From positions 1 to 46,758 of the forward strand of contig CAZVZM010000011.1 of the NCBI GenBank assembly GCA_964630835.1: DNA of 46,758 nucleotides. Reading direction: 5' to 3'. Position numbers and translations under genes: made by a program. The stretch's first letter is position 1; every line of letters begins with the position of its first letter. Source of the DNA: Halarsenatibacter sp964630835 (GTDB lineage: Bacteria > Bacillota > Halanaerobiia > Halanaerobiales > Halarsenatibacteraceae). Positions 17,047 to 23,726 of the stretch are shown here, piece after piece. Under the pieces are notes generated by a model that did not search any database, was not told where the DNA came from, and saw only the letters and a list, made by a program, of their open reading frames with translations.

Positions 17047-17757
17047 ATGCAGAAATATGAAGTGCTGATCATCGACGACGATGATCATATTCTGCAAATT
17101 TTGAGAGAATACTTTGAATATGAAAATTTTGTTGTTCATACCGCTGAAACCGGACAGGATGGCCTTGAAATGATTGAAGAGATTTCCCCCGATCTGATTG
17201 TTCTGGATATTATGCTGCCGGAAATGGACGGCTGGGAGGTCTGTCAAAAGTTAAGGCCTTCAAATCAAATACCGATAATTATTTTGAGCGCTAAGACCAA
17301 AGATTCTGACAGGATCATGGGACTTGAGCTGGGAGCTGATGATTACGTCACCAAACCATTCAGTCCCAGAGAAGTTGTAGCCAGGGCAAAGGCTGTTATG
17401 AGAAGAATTAATAGAGAAGAGGAGGCTGAAGAAGAGGATGAGGAAATACTGGAATATCCTTTCCTGGAAATCAATAAAAATCAGAGGACAGTGGTAGTTG
17501 ATGGAAAAAAAGTGGAATTAACTCCGAAAGAATTTGATCTTCTCTGGACACTGGCTTCATCACCACTCCGTGTTTTTGAAAGAGAAAAATTGTTGAAGAA
17601 AGTGTGGGGCTATGATTATTTTGGCGATATACGCACAGTGGACACCCATATTAAATCCCTGCGTCAAAAATTGGGTGAAAAGGCAGGGGAATGCATAAAA
17701 ACCGTCTGGGGAGTGGGTTATAAATTTGATTGTGAAGAAGATGAAGAGTCTGCGTGA
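17047..17757 (+). CDS. OmpR/PhoP-family response regulator
   Basis: A 236-residue regulator. The receiver domain (about 1-120) has the acidic pocket IIDDDDH, phospho-acceptor Asp54 in VLDIMLPEMDG, and Lys103 in TKPFSPRE. An acidic linker (EEEAEEEDEE) leads to a winged-helix DNA-binding domain with VELTPKEFDLLWTLA and GDIRTVDTHIKSLRQKL. The closest families by layout are PhoP, ResD and WalR. The kinase gene overlaps its 3' end, so the two form a cognate pair. GGTGGTGAG precedes the ATG. Targets cannot be told from sequence; the neighbouring cell-envelope genes (M23 peptidase, Skp-like) hint at envelope control, but the PhoR-like kinase could equally mean phosphate. Confidence 0.93.
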   Translation: MQKYEVLIIDDDDHILQILREYFEYENFVVHTAETGQDGLEMIEEISPDLIVLDIMLPEMDGWEVCQKLRPSNQIPIIILSAKTKDSDRIMGLELGADDYVTKPFSPREVVARAKAVMRRINREEEAEEEDEEILEYPFLEINKNQRTVVVDGKKVELTPKEFDLLWTLASSPLRVFEREKLLKKVWGYDYFGDIRTVDTHIKSLRQKLGEKAGECIKTVWGVGYKFDCEEDEESA

Positions 17758-19579
17758 AAGTCTGCGAGATTTTTTTGAGGAAAAATTTAATACCCTTTTC
17801 ACCAGAATATTTGTCAGATTTATGCTGCTGTCGCTCATCATCATTGCAGTTCTGGGATTTGCTACCATTTATTTCTTTTACGGCTTTCATTTTTCAAATA
17901 CTGAGAGAGAAATCGTGAACAACACTCAGGTGTTTAATTCAAGTCTTGTCCAATCTCTTGAAAACGATGATTTTGAAGGCGTAGAAGATACTCTAAATAA
18001 GGTTGCCGAGGTCAATTCCGGTCAGGCATGGTTAATAGATGAAGAGGGTTTTTTAATTCATGCCTATCCCTATCTTGATACCGAAGAATCCCGGGTGCAA
18101 TTTCTTAATTCTGAACCGATTTTTGAGGGAAATATTATATCACAGCAGGTGGAGCCCCGTTATTTTGATAGACCCATGCTGTTGATAGGAATGCCGATAA
18201 GACAGCAGGAGGAAATAAAAGCGGGAATGCTGGTATTTACATCTGTAGCGGGGATTAATTCCACCATAGCACAGGTTCGGAGGCTTATGTTTTATTCCTC
18301 TCTGCTTGCAATAATACTTGGAATAATTCTGGCGTATGGCTGGTCACGTTCTCTTGCCAGTCCTCTGAAGAGATTGAGCAATGCGGTAAGAGATTTAAGC
18401 TACGGGGACTATGGCTTTGAAATTGACCTTTCCGAAGTGAGAACGAGTCGAGAAATGAATCAGCTTCAAAAAAGCATAAATATCCTTTCCAGAGAGCTTG
18501 ACAGCAGCATCACAGAATTGCGGAGGGAAAGAAACAAGTTAAAGCATATTCTCACAGGTATGCAGGAGGGTGTGCTTGTTTTTGATCTGGAAGGGCAGCT
18601 TATACTATCAAACGATTCTGCTAGAAATCTTTTGGAAATCTCAAAAGCGGCTGAGGGTAGTTTTTTGGATGAGATAATTGAGCATGAGGAAATTAGGAGC
18701 GCAGTAAACGAGGTAATGGAATCCCGTGAACCAGCTTCAGAGGAATTCACCATGGAAAAATCAGGCAAGGAGATTAGGATCCTCTTTCGCGGGGCTCCAA
18801 TTGAAGTTGAGAAAGATTTTTGGGGTGTTGTAGGGTTGATGCAGGATATAAGTGAGAGATGGAGATTTGAAAAATTACAGCAGGATTTTGTTGCAAATGT
18901 ATCCCATGAGCTTAAAGCCCCCCTAACATCCATCAAAGGTTCTGCTGAAATATTGCTCGATGGAATTGTTGAAGATAGAGAAAAAAGGGAAAATTATTTA
19001 AAGATTGTGCTCAATGAGGGCGATAGACTCTCTCAACTCGTCGATGAGATTTTAAAGATGGCGGAATACGAAAATGAATCTTTTTCCATACAGAAGTCCA
19101 GGATTAAATTAAATGGCCTGCTTCATGATGTCGTGGCGATTTTTGAAAAATCCATGCAGGAAGAAAACATTCTTGAAGTTGATTATCTTTCCTGTGATAT
19201 TGAAGTTATGGCCAGCGAAACCCGGCTAAAACAGGTTTTGTATAATCTGCTTGACAACGCTCGAAAATTCTCTCCTGAAAAATCTCCTATCAGGATGGGG
19301 GCTGTTTTGGAAAATAATGGAGAGCTGGTAAGGGTTTTTGTTGAGGATCATGGCGTTGGTGTACCTCCTGAAGAGCAGGAAAACATCTGGGAGAGATTTT
19401 ATAAGGTTGATAAAGCCAGAACCCCCGGCCAGAAGGGAAGTGGCCTGGGATTGGCTATATGCAAGCAAATTGTAAATGAGCATAATGGAGAAGTCTTTTT
19501 GGAGAGCGAGCCCGGTAAGGGTTCTACCTTTGGATTTATCCTTCCCGTGCTCGAAGTAAAAAAGGACACACAAAATTAA
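17741..19579 (+). CDS. PhoR-like membrane sensor histidine kinase
   Basis: About 612 residues. Two transmembrane segments (about 24-48 and 183-203) bracket an extracytoplasmic sensor of about 135 residues. Then come a HAMP linker, a PAS domain (about 265-370), the HisKA dimerisation domain with phospho-acceptor His in NVSHELKAPLTSIKGSAE (about 389), and the ATP-binding domain with LLDNARKFSP, EDHGVGVP and GSGLGLAI. It phosphorylates the regulator encoded just upstream. The ATG at 17741 overlaps the regulator gene by 17 nt; TTG and GTG codons at 17726 and 17732 are alternatives. TM-sensor-TM-HAMP-PAS-kinase is the layout of Gram-positive PhoR/WalK/ResE kinases. Confidence 0.93.
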   Translation: MKSLRESLRDFFEEKFNTLFTRIFVRFMLLSLIIIAVLGFATIYFFYGFHFSNTEREIVNNTQVFNSSLVQSLENDDFEGVEDTLNKVAEVNSGQAWLIDEEGFLIHAYPYLDTEESRVQFLNSEPIFEGNIISQQVEPRYFDRPMLLIGMPIRQQEEIKAGMLVFTSVAGINSTIAQVRRLMFYSSLLAIILGIILAYGWSRSLASPLKRLSNAVRDLSYGDYGFEIDLSEVRTSREMNQLQKSINILSRELDSSITELRRERNKLKHILTGMQEGVLVFDLEGQLILSNDSARNLLEISKAAEGSFLDEIIEHEEIRSAVNEVMESREPASEEFTMEKSGKEIRILFRGAPIEVEKDFWGVVGLMQDISERWRFEKLQQDFVANVSHELKAPLTSIKGSAEILLDGIVEDREKRENYLKIVLNEGDRLSQLVDEILKMAEYENESFSIQKSRIKLNGLLHDVVAIFEKSMQEENILEVDYLSCDIEVMASETRLKQVLYNLLDNARKFSPEKSPIRMGAVLENNGELVRVFVEDHGVGVPPEEQENIWERFYKVDKARTPGQKGSGLGLAICKQIVNEHNGEVFLESEPGKGSTFGFILPVLEVKKDTQN

Positions 19580-19593
19580 AGGAGGTAAAATTT

Positions 19594-20055
19594 GTGTATC
19601 AAGATGCAGCTGAATTTATAGGAGGAAGGAAAGTTCATCTGGCATTATTTTTGACGGCGATCCTGGTTTTGACATTATCACAACCTGCAGCAGCAGTTAT
19701 GGATGTTGATGTTGCAGTGGTTAATCTGCAGAGTATTGTGGATGCTCACCCGGAAGCAGAAAATCTGGAAGAGGAGATGCAGGCAGAGCTTATGGAGCTG
19801 GAGCAGGAGTTTCAGGCTCAGCTGCAGGCTCTGGATGAAGACGATGAGGAGGCTCTTCGCCAGCTTCAACAGCAGCTTCAAATGCAGGCTGAGATGATCC
19901 AACAGCAAAAGATGCAGGAGATGATGGAAATTCTCCGGCCGGAACTGGATGAATTCAGAGAAAATGAAGGTTATGATCTCATCCTCGTGGACGAATCAGT
20001 TTTGAGTGGAGGCGAAGAAGTGACCGAGGAAGTTATAGACTTCATAACTCAATAA
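19594..20055 (+). CDS. Skp/OmpH-family periplasmic chaperone-like protein
   Basis: A 153-residue protein starting at GTG with AGGAGG upstream. A signal peptide (about residues 11-34) ends at QPAAAVMD. The mature part begins with the Skp-type strand VDVAVVNLQSIVDAHPEAE. A long Gln/Glu-rich coiled coil follows (about 55-115), and then a C-terminal strand, YDLILVDESVLSGG. Skp chaperones hold unfolded outer-membrane proteins in the periplasm. Its presence supports a cell with two membranes. It follows the histidine kinase by 14 nt, so its expression may be tied to that operon. No BamA or LPS gene is visible nearby. Confidence 0.85.
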   Translation: MYQDAAEFIGGRKVHLALFLTAILVLTLSQPAAAVMDVDVAVVNLQSIVDAHPEAENLEEEMQAELMELEQEFQAQLQALDEDDEEALRQLQQQLQMQAEMIQQQKMQEMMEILRPELDEFRENEGYDLILVDESVLSGGEEVTEEVIDFITQ

Positions 20056-20087
20056 GGAGTATTAATATTTGCGAGGGGGTATCGAAT

Positions 20088-20288
20088 ATGCAGAAGGAGT
20101 GCAGCAGTTTTGAAGATAATATGGATAAGTGCACCTGCACGTATGAGCCATGCCCGCGGAAAGGAAATTGCTGCGAATGTATATTTTATCATAAAAGAAA
20201 AAATGAACTTCCCGGCTGCCTGTTTCCCGAGGAAGCAGAGAAGACTTATGACAGGTCCATTGAGCATTTTGTCCGCTGTATGGGCTAG
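20088..20288 (+). CDS. Small Cys-rich cytosolic protein (DUF6485-like)
   Basis: A 66-residue protein with eight Cys residues, seven of them in the first 45 positions, arranged CTCTYEPCPRKGNCCECI, followed by LPGCLFPEEAEKTYDRS and a final RCM. This matches the pattern I associate with the small DUF6485 family of anaerobic bacteria; it probably binds metal, but the role is unknown. A ribosome binding site (GAGGGGGT) precedes the ATG. It lies 32 nt after the Skp-like gene and just before a strong terminator, so it is probably the last gene of the two-component operon. Confidence 0.75.
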   Translation: MQKECSSFEDNMDKCTCTYEPCPRKGNCCECIFYHKRKNELPGCLFPEEAEKTYDRSIEHFVRCMG

Positions 20289-20308
20289 TTTTATCAGTGA
20301 GCTTAAAC

Positions 20309-20340
20309 TTAATCCCCCCTTTAAGGGGGGATTAAAATTT
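20309..20340. terminator. Strong stem-loop terminator between convergent genes
   Basis: TTAATCCCCCCT pairs perfectly with AGGGGGGATTAA across a 3-nt TTA loop (20309-20335), flanked by A/T-rich sequence. It separates the Cys-rich protein gene from the convergent methyltransferase-like gene. Confidence 0.85.
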
Positions 20341-20384
20341 GTATCTCTGTATTTTCAGAGAAACTTCTTATTTACAGAGCGATT

Positions 20385-20966
20385 TCAATATAAATACGGA
20401 ATCAACCTTTTGCGTTTTTTCTTCCATCTGGAGTATTTATCCCCAAGGATATCTTCCATTTTTTTCTCTTCCTCCATGATGCGGTAGTGAAGGGCTGGAA
20501 GCAGAAGCAAAATGGTTAAAAAGAGGGCCAGAATATTGCCCATATATACGGGAACTCCTGCAGTAAGAAGGAGCAGACCCAGATATAGGGGATGCCTTAT
20601 TAATCTATAGGGCCCCTTGCTGACCAATTCCTGGTCGGAATCCACCTTTACATTCCTGTTGAAGTAGGAGCCCAGCAGATATGAAGACCAGTATCTAATT
20701 ATTAATCCCGAAGCGTAAATAATTAATCCCAGCCTACGAAAAAAATTTTGTCTGCCAGGGGATGCCATCCCGATGGAGAGAACGGTCAGAATGATTGATA
20801 ACAGGATTGAAACCAAAATGGAAGCAAGAATTATTTTAAAGCTTTTGTTTTTGTCTCTGTCTGTCCTATCACCTGAGGAGCGAAAAAATCTGAATTCGGC
20901 CCACCACAAAATCGTTATTATAACAAAAATTATGTCATGCCAGCCTGTCTGCCAGAATCTGCTCAT
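20385..20966 (-). CDS. Isoprenylcysteine carboxyl methyltransferase-like membrane protein
   Basis: About 193 residues with several hydrophobic segments. The conserved C-terminal core reads LVSKGPYRLIRHPLYLG, followed by LHYRIMEEEKKMEDILGDKY, the ICMT/PEMT family SAM-binding signature. Bacterial members methylate lipid-like or small substrates; the substrate here is unknown. The ATG at 20966 is preferred because GAGGTG lies 8 nt upstream inside the end of the aldehyde dehydrogenase gene. The upstream stop is only 1 nt away, so translation is probably coupled. That coupling hints that the two proteins act in one pathway at the membrane. Confidence 0.8.
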   Translation of the reverse strand: MSRFWQTGWHDIIFVIITILWWAEFRFFRSSGDRTDRDKNKSFKIILASILVSILLSIILTVLSIGMASPGRQNFFRRLGLIIYASGLIIRYWSSYLLGSYFNRNVKVDSDQELVSKGPYRLIRHPLYLGLLLLTAGVPVYMGNILALFLTILLLLPALHYRIMEEEKKMEDILGDKYSRWKKKRKRLIPYLY

Positions 20967-20967
20967 T

Positions 20968-22554
20968 TCATTTTTCACCTCGAAGGAACTTATTCTTAAT
21001 AAAAAGCCACAACAGAGATAAAATTGAAGGGATTTTACTGAAATAATTTGCGAATAAAAAGCTTTTTTTTCCGTAAAAGGTGGCAACAAAATCCTTTAAT
21101 TTTTTAACCAGATCTTCTGAAAAAGGGAACCAGTTAAGTTCTCTTTTGCTTTTACTTCTATTTGTCATTATGGATCTGGTATTAGAAAATTTCTTCAATC
21201 CTTCAGGCCCATGATATCTGCCCATACCGCTTTCCTTTACCCCGCCAAATGGCAGGGAAGGATTTCCAACATTCCTTATTACATCGTTTATCATGCAGTT
21301 CCCGGTTTCCAGCTGTTCTGCCAGCCTTTCAGCTCTGCCTGTATCCTGACTCCATATGCTGGCATTGAGGCCGAACCTGCTGTCGCTGGCATATTCCAGG
21401 GCTTCCTCCTCATTTGTAAAAGACATGACCGGTAAAACCGGACCAAATATCTCTTCCTCCATAATTTTCATGCTGTGATCAACATTCTTCAATATTAGAG
21501 GTGGGAAAAAATTGTTCTCCCTGCCTTCCCCAGGAAGCTCTCCAATCAGCTCTGCCCCCTGCTCTATGGCATCATGAATGAGATTTACAACTTTTTCTTT
21601 TTGCCCGGGATGTATAAAAGGTCCATAGTCTGGAGAGGAGGAATGTGACTCCCAGCTGATCTTTTCTCCTCTTTTTTTAACCAGTCTGATAAATCTTTCG
21701 ACTGCACTTTCGTGGACATATGCCCTTTCAACAGAAACACAGAGCTGGCCCGTGTTGGTAAAAGCACCGTAGGCTGCCCCCTCTGAAGCTCTTTCCAGAT
21801 CAGCATCCTTGAGAACAATTAAAGGATCCTTCCCCCCCAGTTCCAGTTCGAGGGGGATAAGCCTTTCTGCGGCCTGCTTCATAATTTTTTTGCCTGTGGC
21901 ATTACTGCCGGTGAAAAAGATCATATCTGGATTATTGTCGATCATTTCTGCTCCTACCCTGCCCGGCCCCTGAAGCACCTGCAGCAGGTTTTCCGGCACC
22001 ATGTTTAATTTTAAAAAGAGATCTGAAATCAATTTTCCGGTTTGAGGTGTCAATTCTGATGGCTTTAAAATTGCTGCATTGCCTGCAGTGATAGCTGTTA
22101 TGACAGGAACAGCGGCTAGTTGAAAGGGATAATTCCAGGGAGATATTATGGCCACAGTTCCTCTGGGAAAATAATCAACATATGCATGTGATTCAAAGGC
22201 TAAAAGAGGAGTGGATCTCTTTTCTCTCTCCAATATTTTAGCAGCATTCTTTTTATAATATCGAATCATTCTTAGAGTGGGAAGAATATCAGATGTTAGA
22301 GCTTCCTGTTCAACTTTACCGGTCTCTATTTTTATTGTTTCAATAATTTTATCCATTTTTTCAACGATTATATCTTCCAGCTCCTCAAGAAAATCAACTC
22401 TATCCCCAACTGAAATTTTTTGCCATTCCGATTGAGCCAGTGAAGCTTTTTCAAACGCCTTTCTAATTTCACCTTCTCCAGCAATTTTATGTTCACTGAC
22501 AGTATTTCCAGTGGCGGGATTTTGGTTATAAATAACATCATCTGAGGAATTCAT
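20968..22554 (-). CDS. NAD(P)-dependent aldehyde dehydrogenase with hydrophobic C-terminal tail
   Basis: A 528-residue ALDH superfamily enzyme oxidising an aldehyde to the acid. The cofactor-binding stretch IISPWNYPFQLA is near residue 140, the general base Glu238 lies in LELGGKD, and the catalytic nucleophile Cys272 in NTGQLCVSVER. PFGGVKESGMGRYHG and FSNTRSI mark the end of the core. About 60 further residues follow, with a hydrophobic stretch (FSKIPSILSLLWLFIK), suggesting membrane association as in fatty-aldehyde dehydrogenases. The substrate is not determinable. The ATG follows GGAGG at 7 nt. A repeat-family copy with a promoter-like pair sits just upstream on the same strand. Confidence 0.92.
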   Translation of the reverse strand: MNSSDDVIYNQNPATGNTVSEHKIAGEGEIRKAFEKASLAQSEWQKISVGDRVDFLEELEDIIVEKMDKIIETIKIETGKVEQEALTSDILPTLRMIRYYKKNAAKILEREKRSTPLLAFESHAYVDYFPRGTVAIISPWNYPFQLAAVPVITAITAGNAAILKPSELTPQTGKLISDLFLKLNMVPENLLQVLQGPGRVGAEMIDNNPDMIFFTGSNATGKKIMKQAAERLIPLELELGGKDPLIVLKDADLERASEGAAYGAFTNTGQLCVSVERAYVHESAVERFIRLVKKRGEKISWESHSSSPDYGPFIHPGQKEKVVNLIHDAIEQGAELIGELPGEGRENNFFPPLILKNVDHSMKIMEEEIFGPVLPVMSFTNEEEALEYASDSRFGLNASIWSQDTGRAERLAEQLETGNCMINDVIRNVGNPSLPFGGVKESGMGRYHGPEGLKKFSNTRSIMTNRSKSKRELNWFPFSEDLVKKLKDFVATFYGKKSFLFANYFSKIPSILSLLWLFIKNKFLRGEK

Positions 22555-22590
22555 AAAAAAACCTCCTGCCTGAGAGAATTAAAAAAGTTC

Positions 22591-22674
22591 TGGTTTTCTC
22601 CATGAACAGGCATTATGAAAGAAACCTTTAACGAAATTCAATAACCAATGCAGAGAAAACCCTGATTTTTCTGT
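22591..22674 (-). repeat. Intergenic repeat family copy upstream of the aldehyde dehydrogenase
   Basis: On the minus strand this reads TTGGTTATTGAATTTCGTT, then CATAATGCCTGTTC, and aligns with 3774-3835. TTGAAT (22636-22641) and CATAAT (22612-22617) are 18 nt apart and point toward the aldehyde dehydrogenase start at 22554. The flanks GGTTTTCTC and GAGAAAACC form a terminal inverted repeat. Confidence 0.55.
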
Positions 22675-22745
22675 TGTTAACATTAATTTCTTCGCTGCTT
22701 TTATTTCTCCTGCTTTAAAATAGGGGGGCTTCTCCATAACCGTTG

Positions 22746-22800
22746 ATGAAATTTACGACATATGCTGTAGAGCGATAGCTGCTCACGGGGAAAATTTCAT
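22746..22800. repeat. 55-base element bounded by 9-bp inverted repeats
   Basis: ATGAAATTT (22746-22754) and AAATTTCAT (22792-22800) are exact inverted copies. The interior contains AGCGATAGCTGCT. It lies in the 523-base interval between the divergent aldehyde dehydrogenase and cofactor operons. Its function is unknown. Confidence 0.35.
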
Positions 22801-22819
22801 TATAAAAAAGTTTGAAGTT

Positions 22820-22848
22820 TTGCAGGCATTTCTTGTTCAATATTTAAT
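22820..22848 (+). promoter_or_regulatory. Possible promoter of the pterin-cofactor operon
   Basis: TTGCAG (22820-22825) and TTTAAT (22843-22848) are 17 nt apart, about 60 bases before the structured leader. The match is only moderate. Confidence 0.35.
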
Positions 22849-22904
22849 TAATTACAAGAGCAGGAAAAACAAAATAGAGTAAAAGCAAAAATTTTTTAAT
22901 GAAT

Positions 22905-23031
22905 GTCTTCGAGCTGCGGGAGCCTTTTAACAGGTCCGACAGCCGTCAGGGTGTGCGGGGCAACCTGTATGCCTCCCAGCGAGGAAAGGAGACTGGTGAT
23001 ATGTGGTGCCTCGCTGGCACCGAATTTTTTA
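22905..23031 (+). ncRNA. Moco/Tuco riboswitch-like leader with terminator and antiterminator
   Basis: A probable aptamer spans about 22911-22980. An outer stem GCT..GGGAG (22913-22922) pairs with CTCCCAGC (22973-22980). An internal stem ACAGGT (22930-22935) pairs with ACCTGT (22963-22968) and encloses a GAC-AGCC-GTC hairpin. CCTCCC with a nearby GGAAAG recalls the Moco RNA motif. Downstream, GGTGCC and GGCACC (23005-23021) form a hairpin followed by a T-run, a terminator. CCAGCGAGG (22976-22984) is perfectly complementary to CCTCGCTGG (23009-23017), which would destroy that terminator. So an occupied aptamer (outer stem formed) would terminate transcription, and an empty one would allow it. 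The genes controlled make and use molybdopterin or tungstopterin. Class assignment rests on motif memory and genomic context. Confidence 0.72.
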
Positions 23032-23077
23032 TTTCCAGAGCACCGCTGAAAAGTTAATTAATGAGGAGTGATTATTT

Positions 23078-23677
23078 GTGGAAGTAATCGGATTATCAGG
23101 TCCTCCAGAAGGAGAGGGAATAAAAGAGCTGGGAATTAGAATTATAAATAATCTTCGACGAAGAACCGGGATTTTGAAGGGGCTGATTGACGATGATTAT
23201 TCCAGTCTGGTTACTGATGATGCCAAGATTATGAGGGCTGAGTCACCGGGGGTTTCTCCCTATCTTGAGAGCAGTGCTGAAAAAGTCATACTGCTCTGTT
23301 CGTCACCGGGAAATTTAAAGAGTGCTGTGGATGAGGCCATGTCTTATTTTGAAGATCTTGATTATCTTTTTGTAATAGGCAATGATTTAATTTTGTCTTT
23401 AAATCCGGGTGTGCTCATTCATGTAGAAGAAAATGAAGGGGAAACTGAGAAAAGTAAAATGGTAAAAAAAGATGCAGATGCAATCATAAATTACGTGGAA
23501 TTACACAAAAGCTCAAGACTTAGAGATATAGATGTTGACTTGCCGGGGGAGGAGATTTCATGTTACAGAGCCCAGCTCATAAGTGATCTGCTGGGATGGG
23601 GTTATGCGGAGTTTGGCAGCAAGCTAGACAGAGAAGAAATAAGGGTAAGACGCTGTCAGCTGAATCTTTTTGATTGA
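23078..23677 (+). CDS. Uncharacterised MobB-like protein lacking a P-loop
   Basis: A 199-residue soluble protein that I do not recognise firmly. It starts EVIGLSGPPEGEG, where MobB-type GTPases have a GxxGxGKT P-loop, but the GKT/S is missing. The next part (TDDAKIMRAESPGVSPYL..AEKVILLCSS, then a D-rich strand YLFVIGND) resembles the MobB order of elements. The C-terminal third (from about 133) is unlike MobB and ends with Arg/Cys residues. It starts at GTG with GAGGAG upstream, right after the riboswitch-like leader, and is the first gene of the cofactor operon. A role as a non-hydrolysing cofactor or metal carrier is possible, but unproven. Confidence 0.5.
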   Translation: MEVIGLSGPPEGEGIKELGIRIINNLRRRTGILKGLIDDDYSSLVTDDAKIMRAESPGVSPYLESSAEKVILLCSSPGNLKSAVDEAMSYFEDLDYLFVIGNDLILSLNPGVLIHVEENEGETEKSKMVKKDADAIINYVELHKSSRLRDIDVDLPGEEISCYRAQLISDLLGWGYAEFGSKLDREEIRVRRCQLNLFD

Positions 23678-23726
23678 TCCAGGTTATATGAATGATGGAA
23701 CAATAGAAAGGCAGGGCTAAAATGAT

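Noticed and set aside
20110..20487. A 125-codon plus-strand frame overlapping the Cys-rich protein
   Set aside because: It runs through a strong terminator stem and into the convergent methyltransferase-like gene. The 66-residue Cys-rich frame is the one with a ribosome binding site and family pattern.
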